From positions 1,674,001 to 1,738,000 of the forward strand of contig JARUPY010000190.1 in the NCBI GenBank assembly GCA_029817715.1: a stretch of DNA of 64,000 nucleotides, read 5' to 3'. Positions within the stretch are counted from its first letter, which is position 1, and the number at the start of each line of letters is the position of its first letter. Made by a program: the position numbers and the translations under genes. Positions 10,648 to 21,147 of this stretch are shown piece by piece. Source of the DNA: Melastoma dodecandrum. Its lineage: Eukaryota > Streptophyta > Magnoliopsida > Myrtales > Melastomataceae. The notes under the pieces are model-generated. The model did not search any database and had not been told where the DNA came from. It saw only the letters and a program-made list of their open reading frames with translations.

Positions 10648-13249
10648 ATGGGTTGCTCCGTCTCACGCCTCGCCTCGAGGTTCGCATTCTTCCCGCCTTC
10701 ACCTCCAACGTACCAGATCAAGACCCGGGAAGACGGTAGGCTATTCGCAGTCACCTCGGGTCCTCCGTCTGCACCCGTGGCGAACGCTGACGATGACTCC
10801 CTCAACGTGAGGCTCGTCGAGACCCGAATGGGGAACAAGATAGTTGCTTTCTTCCTGAGGAACCCTTACGCGAGGCTAACGCTGTTGTACTCGCACGGGA
10901 ATGCCGCTGATTTGGGTCAGCTATATGATCTGTTCGTGCAGCTGAAGGTCAACCTTAGGGTCAACGTCATGGGGTCAGCATTGTCTCTCTTTTATTTTAT
11001 TTTTTTTTTGGGGGGGGGGGGGGGGGGGTTATCTGCTTGTTTATTTAGTTAAGGAAAGTCGGGTCCTTTGATCCTTGTTCTTGGCAGTCATGGGCAAATT
11101 TTTCCCTGCCGATTTATTTGATTTTTCCATCAATCTTTGTCAAGTGTTATTGTTGTGTCTGGATTTTTGCTTGTCCAGAAAAGGTGATGGCAGTGAAATG
11201 CTTTAGATTGCTTGCTGCGTTACTTTTGTTGACGAAGTGCGTTTGCAGATCTCTTCCTGCTTTTAATCTTGGTTTCTCTGCGTGGTGGTTGATGATGGGA
11301 CTTATCATTTCTCCAAAAGCTTTCTACTACTACTCAGCCGAATAAATCTGTTGTTGGTTTGGAGTGCTTTTCCAATGCCTGCTACTGTTGTGTTTCCATT
11401 AGAAGAGGGTGTGTTTAGGAAATTCTGTGCACTGTTTGAATCACAAAAAAAAAGCAACCCAGTTTCTGTTCGAGGGTGGATGATGTTAGAGAAATTCGAA
11501 GTTAAGAAAAAAAAAAGATGAACAGAAAACTAGCAGTAAAAGTTAGACTTTTTGGCTTAAGCTTTTAGTATGTGCATGTGTGTTCTGGGTGCAGCCTTTT
11601 GACTGTTCATCGCCCTTTTTAAACTCTAGTAAGTATTCCAAATATAATCTTTCTGTTTTTACTTTTCCCACTCTTGGTGATTTCTTTGTGTTACCCCTTT
11701 TCACTGTGTAGTAAAATCAACTTTGTTGTTGCTGCTTTGAGGTCTATGACACAATGATGAAGTGCGTTGCTTTGTCCTAGTTCTTTGCATTTAATATTTT
11801 TATATCCTCTTCTGAGAGACAAACTCAAAGTCCTTAGACTTTTCTGCATTTCCTTACTAATCTGTATCAGTTAGTTCTTATGGTTTGGTTCTGCTCAATG
11901 TTTGGTGGATGTTATGAAAGCAGCGTTCAATTGCTTTCCTGTGGAATAATTGTTCGTATTATTTGCCGAGATCAGTGGATTGGATTTGATCGAGGTTTTC
12001 TTTGGAACTACTAATTTCGGTTGTTTCATAAGAATGGGATGTTTATATGACTCCCCAACTACTCCTCGGCTTTAACTCTTTCGGGTCCGTCCTTATGCAG
12101 TTATGATTATTCTGGTTATGGCGCCTCCACCGGTAAGGTAAGACTGCTCACTGATCATCTCCAGCTTGAGTTTTTCCGAGTCCAGAAATTGTTTGCTAAG
12201 CCGTTGGTGTTGTATTCCAGCCAAGTGAATCCAATACTTATGCCGATATAGAGGCGGTCTATGATTTCTTGGAGACCGAGTATGGGGTAAGCCAAGAGAA
12301 TGTCATCTTGTATGGACAGTCGGTTGGGAGCGGTCCAACCTTACACCTCGCAGCGAAGTTGCCGAGGTTAAGGGGCGTCGTCCTGCATAGTGCAATCCTT
12401 TCTGGCCTCCGAGTTCTCTGCCACGTCAAGTTTTCCTTCTGCTTCGACATTTATAAGGCAAGTTTGATATCATGATGGTCGTGCAGTTCTGCTTAATTGT
12501 CATTATTCGCCAATCGCTGATGGAGTTCCCAAATTTGCAGAATATAAATAAGATTCGCAAGGTGAAGTGCCCGGTTTGTGTAATACATGTAAGCAGGCCT
12601 TTTCTTCTGAAGTTATATCGTTGCTCCGTGATATTTGTTATGTGTCATATGGACGTGACATGATTTCGTGCAGGGGACTGAAGACGATGTCGTGAATTGG
12701 TTGCACGGGCACGGGCTATGGAAGAAGGCGAAGGAGCCCTATGACCCTTTATGGATCAAAGGAGGCGGCCACTGTAACCTCGAGCTCTACCCCGATTACA
12801 TTCGCCATGTGTGTAAGTTTGTCCGTGAAATGGAAAGCATTACAACCGAAACCCGCCTAAAAAAGATGCGACAGAACATCCGTATCCCACGCCGGCGTTG
12901 CAGGATCAGATTACGCCGGCCTAGGTGTTCGATGCGGTGTTATCTTCCGAGCTGCACTAGCTGTGTGCTCTGTCCAGATTGTTGTAGTGGCCTAAGACCG
13001 AGCTGCACTAGCTGCGTGTTCTGGCCAAAGTGTTGTATCAGCCTAAGACCGAGCTGCGTGCTCTGGCCAAAGTGTTGTAGCTGCCTAAGACCGAGCTGCT
13101 GCAGCTGCTCGAGAAGTCTCCGGCCCAGTTGCCCAAGCGTGAGCTGCCCGTGTCCTTGTTTTGGGCATTACTGTTGTTGGGGTTTGTGTTGTGACACCAA
13201 GGCCAGCGACACGAACACGAACAGGACGCAAGATGGGGCTTCATTCTGA
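10648..13249 (+). CDS. ABHD17-type alpha/beta hydrolase with Cys-rich tail
   Basis: Exons 10648-10973, 12101-12137, 12221-12457, 12541-12588 and 12674-13249 total 1224 nt, 407 codons. The catalytic triad is visible: nucleophile Ser about 155 in GQSVGSGPT (GxSxG), Asp about 220-221 in HGTEDDVV, and His about 249 in [11 protein letters not shown]. The family comprises serine hydrolases; animal ABHD17 proteins depalmitoylate membrane proteins, but the plant substrate is not known to me. The N-terminus begins [12 protein letters not shown], with a Gly2-Cys3 pair suited to lipidation. From about residue 285 the tail is very rich in Cys, with near-repeats of [15 protein letters not shown], a likely palmitoylation or membrane-contact region. 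Intron 3 starts AAG|GCAAGT, a GC-AG intron. Intron 1 contains an 18-base G run near 11012-11030. The region matches the Arabidopsis neighbour of ATS1 (At1g32190, from memory). Confidence 0.92.
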
Positions 13250-13670
13250 GTGACACGATGGTCGAACCGGCATGCTCCAGTGTCGTAGTGGACGGGGGGT
13301 CGGTCGGTCTGGGTGACACGGGCTCTTGGGGCTGGTGCCAACGGGATGGACGAAACCGAAAGCCATCCGTCGGTGCTGGCGTGTTCCCTTGCCAACTGCT
13401 GAAGATTGGGTTTGGACTTGGCAGCTGGGGGATTTCCACGGATGCTGGAGTTGAACCTACTGCGGGGGTTCGAGGGAGAGACAAAGGGCAGCCGGGTGCC
13501 GAGGATGAATTCACTGCGGGTAGCCGGTTGAGGAAGGAGAATGGAGGTGCCCTCCCTCCAAAGTTTCAGACATGGAATTTGCTTTTTTTCTGTGCACCCG
13601 ATAGGATAAGAATCTTAAAAGACTACAAGGAACAATGGATGAATCCTTCGTTCAGTGATCCAGACAATTG
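13250..13670 (+). other. Probable 3' UTR of the hydrolase gene
   Basis: GC-rich sequence following the stop codon. An open frame at 13258-13671 exists on this strand, but it is Gly-rich, shows no domain and immediately follows the gene's stop. I read it as untranslated. Confidence 0.4.
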
Positions 13671-14414
13671 ATGATAACATTGGATACTTTAGAAGCCCGG
13701 AATAAATTGAAAACCTCCCTCTGCAACTTCTCCTCCTCCCCTTCCCGGTATACATGCAGCTGTCCTGAGCATTGATGACCATCATCTCCAGCACCACTGC
13801 TTCTCTCAGCCGAAATCCTCTCAGGAGATGATGAGACGTTGTTTGGTGTCTGTAGTTACCAAAAACAATTGTTTAACAAAGAAACGCAGATTGATTGTGA
13901 GCTGGGCCTAATGGGCCCAAGGAGTTGAGATTCGGCCCATCCAATATTCTTCAGCGAACTCTTTCCTGACCAAGAAATAACAGGTGCAGTTCCGGCTCAG
14001 GCTGTGCCTGCGGACATTGTCCGAACAGGGGGCGGCGATGCTGCTGTGATCTTCGGATGCTTTCTGGCTTTTTCAAGTGTAGATAATTCATTTTCTTCCA
14101 TGTGCAATTCAATCCGTGTCAACCAGATGCTTGAGCTCGCCTCAGCCGAAGGTGGAACAACCTTGGACAGCAGCCTCCGCGGCTGAACGGGTGATCGATC
14201 CGCACTGTAGCTTTCGTGAAATGTTACTCAGCAGGCTATCGGTGGGCTCATCCTCGGTCTCGGCCACCGCGGCCTTGCCCATGGAGGCACGAGTGACAGG
14301 AGCAGTAACACTTAAAAAATTGATTCTTGAATGTTGTTGGGATAATTTTCTGGACCAATACCTTAAATAGAGTCTGGGAACTCTACACGATTTCTGTTGG
14401 AAATATTTAATCAC
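13671..14414 (-). other. Possible minus-strand gene or gene relic, unrecognised
   Basis: Two coding-like pieces lie on the minus strand. One starts at an ATG near 14280 (MGKAAVAETEDEPTDSLLSN) and stays open to 14142. The other, about 13670-13855, follows a good acceptor (CTACAG) and reads SGQLHVYREGEEEKLQREVF before a stop. Between them every frame breaks, so I cannot build a complete model. The motifs TGGGCC and GGCCCA at about 13905-13945 look like site II promoter elements. I do not recognise the protein; it may be a decayed gene. Confidence 0.2.
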
Positions 14415-15211
14415 CTCCCTCTAATTAACACCAACCGCGTAAAAAGAAAAAAAGGGGGGCGGCGTTCCCTTTTTGTCCCAAATATAGAAAAAGGACTGGG
14501 AAAGTATGGCCTGCCAAACGGATAGTTCTTACGGGGGAGCAAATTGTTACTACCATGATTCCTTCGTTTTTGCTTTTTTGTTCACACCAACTTTCCACTT
14601 TTTATTGCATGTCCGTCTGTCTGTGCTGTTGTCGGAGGAGGAGGAATGAAGTGCTCACTTTTCCTCGGACTCGGTCGTGCCGTCGAGGTTTGGTGGGTGG
14701 GGGGTTGGGGTGTTTGATTTGATCGGTTCTTCTGGGTATTTGCGCGTAAAGAGAAGCCAAAATAGGGATTGCTCCAAGTCGTCGTCACCTTTGATGTGAA
14801 AGGTCCAACCTTTTTTTCTTCTAATCTGCCCTGGTGGGATTTGAAGATTTTCGGACAAGTAGAAGGGATTGGGTTAGAGCAAGTAAATACGCATTTTTAT
14901 TACACTGCCCATTGCGTAACTCGCTGATTTGGTCTTCGAGCTGCTGTTTCTCCACCATGCCTGTGACTTTCATTCGTGGGTTTGGATTTTGTCAAACTTG
15001 TTGGGTTCGCATGGAGTTTGATTTTTTTTTTTTTAAATGGTCGAGTAAGTTGGCTGATGATGGTTGTTCATTTCTTGTGAAACCAACCAAATCCCAGGTT
15101 GCTGTAATAAAAGTCTACTCTTGTCTGGTCTGATCGTTTTCTGTGTGGATAAATTTCCATCTCAGATCGGCTGTTGTGGAATTCGTGTGCAATTAGCCTT
15201 CAACAGAGGCC
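14415..15211 (+). other. Upstream region and probable 5' leader of the CSLD gene
   Basis: Promoter-like then leader-like sequence, with T-rich tracts. Several short open frames exist on both strands without recognisable domains. A 5' UTR intron is possible because CTGTTGTGG...CAATTAG precedes the start codon, but I cannot prove it. Confidence 0.35.
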
Positions 15212-18200
15212 ATGAGGAAGTCCCGTGGCCCGATTCGTCACTACGAGGACGACCGCGAGAGTGACCTCGGCAGCGTTGGGTACGCGAACTACACAGTCCA
15301 TATCCCCCCTACACCAGACAACCAGCCGATGGAGATCGCCCTCTCGTCGCCCTCTAAGGCTCAGCACGTGGAGGCCCAGTATGCCTCCGGCTCGCTCTTT
15401 ACCGGGGGTTACAGCCTCGCGACGAGGAATCAGCTCAAGGACAAGGTGATTGAGTCTGAGATTGGACACCGCCATCCCCAGATGCCTGGCTTGAAGGGGT
15501 CGTCGAGTTGTTCTGTCCCGGGGTGCGAGGGGAAGGTGTTGACGGATGAGAGGGGGGATGAGATCATTCCTTGCGATTGCGGGCATAAGATCTGCGGGGA
15601 TTGTTACTGCAATGCGGTTAGGACCGGCGATGGGGTTTGTCCTGGGTGTAAGGAGGCTTACAAGAGGAGGGAGGGTGGAGGTGAGATCGTGAGGATGTCA
15701 AAGACGGAGCAGAGGTTGTCGTTGATGAAGTCTGATTCTATGAAGAGGTACTCGAGCTTTGATGATAACAACTGGTTGTTTGAGAGCAAGGGAGTTTACG
15801 GCTACGGAAACGCTATGTGGCCCAAGGACGAAGAGAGCAGTGATGGAGGAAGTGGCGGGTTCGGCGACCCTCATGCGTTCAAAGGTAAGCAATGGAGGCC
15901 GCTCACACGAAAATTGCCGATTTCTGCTGCTATTATCAGTCCTTACAGGTAATGAATCCCCTTCTCCGCATCTTCAAATCCTTTATTCGAATTGTACTCT
16001 TCGATCTATCAATGGTTGATCGAACCTGTCTGTAATGCCTGCAATTTCATTGTGCAGGATGCTGATATTAATCAGGATGGCTGCTCTCGTATTGTTTCTC
16101 TACTGGAGGATAACAAACCCGAATGAGAGTGCGATGTGGTTATGGGGGATGTCTGTCGTCTGCGAAGTCTGGTTCGCATTCTCCTGGCTTCTCGACCAGC
16201 TCCCGAAGCTCTCTCCAGTCAACCGTATCACCGATCTCGATGTCCTGAAACAGAAGTTCGAAATGCCTTCTCCGGCGAACCCATCAGGGAAATCCGATCT
16301 TCCAGGTATTGACATTTTTGTGTCCACGGCCGATCCTGAGAAGGAACCTCCTCTGGTCACGGCCAATACTATCCTCTCCATCCTTGCGGCCGATTATCCG
16401 GTCGAGAAGCTCTCATGCTATGTGTCAGATGACGGTGGAGCTCTCCTGACATTTGAGGCCATGGCAGAGGCAGCCAGTTTCGCCAACCTATGGGTCCCAT
16501 TCTGCAGGAAGCATGGGATCGAGCCCAGGAACCCGGAAACTTACTTCAACCTTAAGAGGGATCCTTTTAAGAACAAGGTGCGGCTGGATTTTGTTCGGGA
16601 TCGGAGACTGGTCAAGCGTGAGTATGATGAGTTTAAGGTCAGGGTAAATGGGCTCACCGATGCGATAAGACGGCGGTCCGATGCATGGAATGCTCGGGAG
16701 GAGATCAAGGCTCTGAAGAAGCGGAAGGAGAGTGGGATGGATGAGGAGCTGATGGAAAGGTTGAAGATACCGAAAGCTACTTGGATGGCTGACGGGACTC
16801 ACTGGCCGGGGACTTGGTCGATTCCGGCTCCCGAACACTCTCGTGGTGACCACGCTAGTATTATCCAGGTCATGTTGAAGCCTCCGAGCGATGACCCACT
16901 CAAAGGCGAAGAACTCGAGCCCGGCTCCTTGGATTTTACTGAGGTGGATATCCGTCTCCCGATGCTGGTTTACATTTCTCGCGAGAAGAGGCCTGGATAC
17001 GACCACAACAAGAAGGCTGGAGCCATGAACGCTCTGGTTCGGGCCTCGGCGATCATGTCAAATGGTCCCTTCATTCTGAATCTTGACTGTGACCACTACA
17101 TCTACAATTCCCAGGCACTGAGGGAAGGCATGTGCTTCATGATGGACCGTGGTGGCGAGCGGCTCTGTTATATCCAGTTCCCTCAGAGGTTTGAGGGAAT
17201 CGACCCTTCTGATCGGTACGCTAACCACAACACAGTCTTCTTTGACGTCAATATGCGTGCCCTTGATGGAATCCAGGGTCCTGTGTATGTCGGTACGGGT
17301 TGCCTGTTTCGTCGGATCGCTCTCTATGCATTTGATCCTCCGCCCACGAAGGAGCGCAATGGTTGTTGTGGGCCCTTCTTTGCTCGTCAAAAAACATCTG
17401 CATCAGTCGCTTCCTTGCCAGAAGCTTCTTCCCAGGACGGGCGATCCATGATGATGTCTGATCTCGGGGACGAGGAGATGATGAATATGGCATTGATTCC
17501 TAAGAAGTTTGGAAACTCCAAGCCTCTCATTGATTCTATACCTGTAGCAGAGTTCCAAGGCCGGCCCCTCGCCGATCATTCGTCTGTGAAGCACGGACGC
17601 CCGCCTGGCGCTCTGACTATCCCTCGACAGCTTCTTGATGCATCTACTGTTTCTGAGGCAGTCAGCGTCATCTCATGCTGGTATGAGGACAAAACTGAAT
17701 GGGGACTAAAGGTCGGGTGGATTTATGGCTCGGTCACTGAGGATGTCGTGACGGGCTACCGGATGCACAACCGAGGATGGAAGTCCATCTATTGTGTGAC
17801 TAAGAGGGATGCTTTCCGAGGGACAGCACCGATAAACCTTACAGATAGGCTACACCAGGTGCTCCGATGGGCGACGGGCTCCGTTGAGATATTCTTCTCC
17901 CGAAACAACGCTATCCTCGCCGGCAGCAGGATGAAGTTCCTCCAGAGGATTGCGTATCTCAACGTTGGAATATACCCATTCACATCGATCTTCCTCATTG
18001 TCTACTGCTTCCTGCCGGCACTATCCCTCTTCTCGGGTCAATTCATCGTGCAGGGCCTCAACGTGACCTTCCTCGCCTACCTGCTCGTGATCACCGTAAC
18101 GCTCTGCCTCCTTGCGGTGCTCGAGATCAAGTGGTCCGGGATTGAGCTAGAGGAGTGGTGGAGAAACGAGCAGTTCTGGCTCATCGGAGGGACGAGCGCG

Positions 18201-18638
18201 CACCTCGCAGCTGTTATGCAGGGCCTCCTAAAAGTACTTGCCGGCATCGAGATCTCCTTCACCCTGACGTCAAAATCCGCTGGGGACGAGAACGACGACG
18301 AGTTTGCCGACCTATACATCTTCAAGTGGACTTCTCTGATGATACCCCCAATCACGATCATCTTCACGAACCTCATCGCCATTGGGGTGGCCGTGTTCCG
18401 AACCGTGTACAGCAGCTCGGCCCAGTGGAGCCAGCTACTAGGGGGAGTCTTCTTCAGCTTCTGGGTGTTGGCTCATTTATACCCCTTCGCAAAGGGACTC
18501 ATGGGACAACGAGGTAGGACGCCGACGATCGTGTACGTATGGTCGGGTCTGATCGCGATCTCAATATCGTTACTGTGGGTGGCGATCGACCCTCCGTCGA
18601 ATACTTCGCAGATCGGAGGATCTTTCCAGTTTCCGTAG
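15212..18638 (+). CDS. CSLD6: Cellulose synthase-like D glycan synthase (CSLD5/6 type)
   Basis: Two exons, 15212-15948 and 16058-18638, total 3318 nt, 1105 codons. It is a family-2 processive glycosyltransferase of Golgi or plasma membrane; CSLD proteins make beta-1,4-glucan or mannan-like chains in tip growth and cell-plate formation. Catalytic motifs: SDDGG near residue 370, DCD near 587 (LNLDCDHY), TED near 804 (SVTEDVV) and QVLRW near 845. Two membrane helices follow the intron at about 247-295, and about six lie after residue 870. A zinc-binding RING-like domain with paired Cys (CSVPGCEGK...[13 protein letters not shown]...CPGC) spans about 108-150. [10 protein letters not shown] near residue 29 is a CSLD signature. 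The N-terminus is shorter than in CSLD5, so translation may start further upstream or the region was trimmed. The CSLD6 label rests mainly on gene order (At1g32180); CSLD5 is the alternative. Confidence 0.93.
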
Positions 18639-18806
18639 ACTGACCACGGCCGCCGCGCCCCCGTTGTTACTTACCGAAAGAACTGAGCTCTTAACATCGT
18701 CGGTTTACTTCCATTCTTTTATTTTTGTAGATTTATATACACATGAGAGATCATTCATACATACCATATGACATGTTTGCTTGATCTGGAAAATGTTTAC
18801 ATGTTG

Positions 18807-19016
18807 AATCCTTTTTGATCTTTAACTTCTATTGAGATTAAAAATAAATTAAATAAATCTCTACATGTTATTACTATTAAACTTAAGCATGATTATTCTG
18901 AAATAGTAAAAATGATTTCCACAAAAAATTAGAAATTATTTTTACTATTTAGTTTTTGGTAAGAAAACAAAAGCTGGACTGAACTTCGTATCATGTAACC
19001 AAACACGCCCTTAAAA
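18807..19016 (+). repeat. 210-bp direct repeat, left copy
   Basis: This segment (AATCCTTTTTGATC ... CACGCCCTTAAAA) recurs at 21148-21357 with only two differences seen by eye (CTACATG/CTAGATG and GCTGGAC/GCTGAAC). It contains an internal inverted repeat (AATAGTAAAAAT against ATTTTTACTATT) and ends ACCAAACACGCCC, a MITE-like terminus. The two copies bracket the caulimovirid-like insert. Confidence 0.85.
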
Positions 19017-19340
19017 AACACCAATTCAAGTGGTAGACCCTGAACCAAGGGGAGAACCAGAGGAAGCGGCTGCAATGGAGTGTGAGCAATACTTCGACTT
19101 CGGAAGTGCTTACGCAGCATTGGAGGTAATCTGGAAAAGAAAGAAGGCCTTGAGGAAGCAATTCCTGTAAGAGACTCGGTCAAAGAGTCTGGTGAGACTT
19201 CTCACGGTGATAGAGGTCACGATGGCAAGAGCCATGTTGGGAAAACCCAAGAGGATCTGGGAGGATCCTGGTTTTTTGATCAAGACTCATTTGAGGATGA
19301 ATCCCTAAGTTGGGATGCGTCTGTGGTCTGTGGAGGACTC

Positions 19341-20138
19341 ATGGGTGGCATCAAGCATGATGACAAGCGCCAAATTGAGTTTTTCGCAAGAAAGACCGTT
19401 GAGTACATCAAAGATCTAGAGTATAAGCTATCGATTATGGCTTTAGGTGAGGAGGAGCTGTCCCGAGTTGAAAAGGAAAGACAACAGATATTCTCCACAA
19501 CGATGTCTATAATACCGGGGGAAATCAGAGATTATGATGTCCCGAAGGTAGTAGTGGACATGAGTGAATCCTCGCTTGAGGAAAACACTGTACTTCAGCC
19601 GTATCTACACTGGATATGGGGGAAGTGGCCGTCTCCGAGAATTCACTCAGATATGGTGGGAGTAGCAGCACCTTACGTCTATGCTGGGTTTGTAGACATA
19701 CTGGAAATCAATAGATCCGAACCAGAATGTATGGAACCCCTGCCTACGTTACTAAGGTTTGTACTCGGATTCCTAGGCTATGGACCAAAGTATGTCACGG
19801 CATTGATTACTAGCACAATAATGGAGGAGGAAGACCATCCGCAGTATGGGAAGGTGATACTTCAAAATCTGCAAGTATGGGACATCCATCCATGTGAGAG
19901 TAGACCTCTGGTGGAACCTCAACGACAGGACCTCGATCAGAGAGGTTTATGGCGGAAATACTACAAGGACAAAACTGTCCGAAAGGCCAAAAAGGTTGAG
20001 TTCCTTAAAGATGTGCTAGAGCATGTGTTAGCCCGAAAGGACGAATACTATGTGCTCTGTGATGGTATGATCACCGTCACGATTCTTCGGTCGAATCTGA
20101 GCCTCATCGATGAACAAGCAGGAGACCGAGGATGGTAG
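19341..20138 (+). CDS. ORF of caulimovirid-like insert, unrecognised
   Basis: 265 codons from the first ATG; the same frame stays open upstream to about 19090. The N-terminal part is helical and charged (FFARKTVEYIKDLEYKL). The middle has a Trp/Pro-rich segment (YLHWIWGKWPSPRIH) and the C-terminal part is basic (GLWRKYYKDKTVRKAKK) followed by YYVLCDGMITV. I do not recognise a domain with certainty. Its place just before the TATA box would suit the last ORF of a caulimovirid genome; that is inference. The intact frame over 1 kb is notable in otherwise non-coding DNA. Confidence 0.4.
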   Translation: MGGIKHDDKRQIEFFARKTVEYIKDLEYKLSIMALGEEELSRVEKERQQIFSTTMSIIPGEIRDYDVPKVVVDMSESSLEENTVLQPYLHWIWGKWPSPRIHSDMVGVAAPYVYAGFVDILEINRSEPECMEPLPTLLRFVLGFLGYGPKYVTALITSTIMEEEDHPQYGKVILQNLQVWDIHPCESRPLVEPQRQDLDQRGLWRKYYKDKTVRKAKKVEFLKDVLEHVLARKDEYYVLCDGMITVTILRSNLSLIDEQAGDRGW

Positions 20139-20367
20139 AGAATGCTCGACCTACTGGATAGCTTCTGGAGGCGAATCGAATAGAGAAATTCTCTCTCAAA
20201 AACTCTGAGTAAGAAATCTCTAAATCGCTCTCCGAATACCTTAAGGAACCAAGAGTAAGGTGGTTAGAATTAATCAACATTGGTTGAGACTAACGGAAGG
20301 TCAGATCGAAAGATCAAGAACCTGGTAGGGAGTATAGCCTTGGGCTGAAACCTTGGATGAGGAGTGT

Positions 20368-20376
20368 CTATATAAG
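20368..20376 (+). promoter_or_regulatory. TATA box in caulimovirid-like insert
   Basis: CTATATAAG lies 15-25 bases before a purine-rich ACACAGAAGAG start region near 20402. It stands about 590 bases upstream of the primer site. Confidence 0.5.
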
Positions 20377-20630
20377 ACCCTCAGTGTAAGGGCATTGGAA
20401 CGACACAGAAGAGCCTCTCCAGCTTGCGGATGCGTTCGCTGAATTCTCTAGTTTGAGAATTGTGCTACTCTTGAATCTCTATTGTTGCGGAAGCTTGGTG
20501 AACCCTCTGAGCAACCCACTGAGTTAAGGTATGATAAACTTTCCGCTGTGTAGTTTATGATAATCTTCATGATCTAATAAGATTGTGAAAGGTGGTGCAA
20601 AAGCACGAAAATTGCGAAAGCAAGAGTCTT

Positions 20631-20939
20631 ATGACTGATTGTCCAAACCCCGAGCTCCTACATTTGGATCACGGTGTGGGCAAGGATTCCGCTACTGGAC
20701 TTCTAAACACTGTAGTGGATCGACTGGCAGACCTCTCAGCGCAAATACAGCAGCTAATAGAACTTGTGGATAGCTATTCTAAAAAATTAGAAGAGCTGAC
20801 TCTCTTGCATAGTGAATTCGAGGAATATTTCCTTGAAGGTAAATCCAATCTTGGGTTTGCGGCAAGTTCGAGATACTCAAACGAGTATTTGAGGTTGGCA
20901 GAACGCCGGCGACAAAGACAATTCAAAAACTCTTCTTAA
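20631..20939 (+). CDS. Small coiled-coil ORF in leader, unrecognised
   Basis: 102 codons from ATG; the frame is open 13 codons further upstream. The middle has a Leu/Ile heptad pattern (LADLSAQIQQLIELVDSYSK and KLEELTLLHSEFEEYF), consistent with a coiled coil, and the C-terminus is basic (RLAERRRQRQFKNSS). It ends 23 bases before the primer-binding-site-like motif. Function unknown; it may be a real small viral protein or chance. Confidence 0.3.
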   Translation: MTDCPNPELLHLDHGVGKDSATGLLNTVVDRLADLSAQIQQLIELVDSYSKKLEELTLLHSEFEEYFLEGKSNLGFAASSRYSNEYLRLAERRRQRQFKNSS

Positions 20940-20962
20940 GTCCGATTCCTGTTAATCATATT

Positions 20963-20975
20963 TGGTATCAGAGCC
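20963..20975 (+). other. Met-tRNA primer-binding-site-like motif
   Basis: TGGTATCAGAGCC matches the complement of plant initiator Met-tRNA 3' end, used to prime minus-strand synthesis in caulimovirids and many LTR elements. The same motif occurs on the minus strand next to both Copia elements in this window. Confidence 0.65.
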
Positions 20976-21147
20976 GCTTAAGAAATATTAAGTTTTTCAT
21001 TGTCCGAGAAAAGTTAACTTAGGGATTGAAGATAAAAGGATAAAATTGAAACAGGTCGAAAGTACAGGCCACCTAGAGATACGGTTTAAACTTCAGGATA
21101 GATCGGAAAAAACGAGTAAAGTTGAGGACATATTTGATAGTTAAGCC

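Larger units (their letters stand above)
19017..21147 (+). mobile_element. Caulimovirid-like endogenous pararetrovirus fragment (tentative)
   Basis: This 2.1-kb insert lies between the two copies of a 210-bp repeat. It holds, in order, a 265-codon ORF (open further upstream to about 19090 without an ATG), a TATA box at 20368-20376, a leader of about 590 bases that includes a 102-codon ORF, and TGGTATCAGAGCC at 20963-20975, the complement of the 3' end of initiator Met-tRNA. An ORF ahead of a promoter, then a long leader ending in a Met-tRNA primer site, is the layout around the transcription start of caulimovirids. It is not a simple LTR element, because the primer site does not abut either bracketing repeat. 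No reverse transcriptase, capsid or movement domain is present, so the copy is only a fragment. A fragmentary LTR element or other transposon remains possible. Confidence 0.45.

Noticed and set aside
10975..11035. Long G run near 11012-11030 (also C run near 10590 and G run near 27500)
   Set aside because: Homopolymers with uncertain length in the assembly; possible G-quadruplex, but sequencing slippage is the simpler reading and they lie in intron or flank.
13038..13514. 158-codon open frame on the minus strand
   Set aside because: It is the antisense shadow of the Cys-rich hydrolase tail and its 3' flank; Pro/Ser-rich composition follows from the GC-rich sense strand.
16488..17006. 172-codon minus-strand frame inside the CSLD gene
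   Set aside because: Shadow of the CSLD coding strand; no domain, and the sense frame is clearly the real gene.
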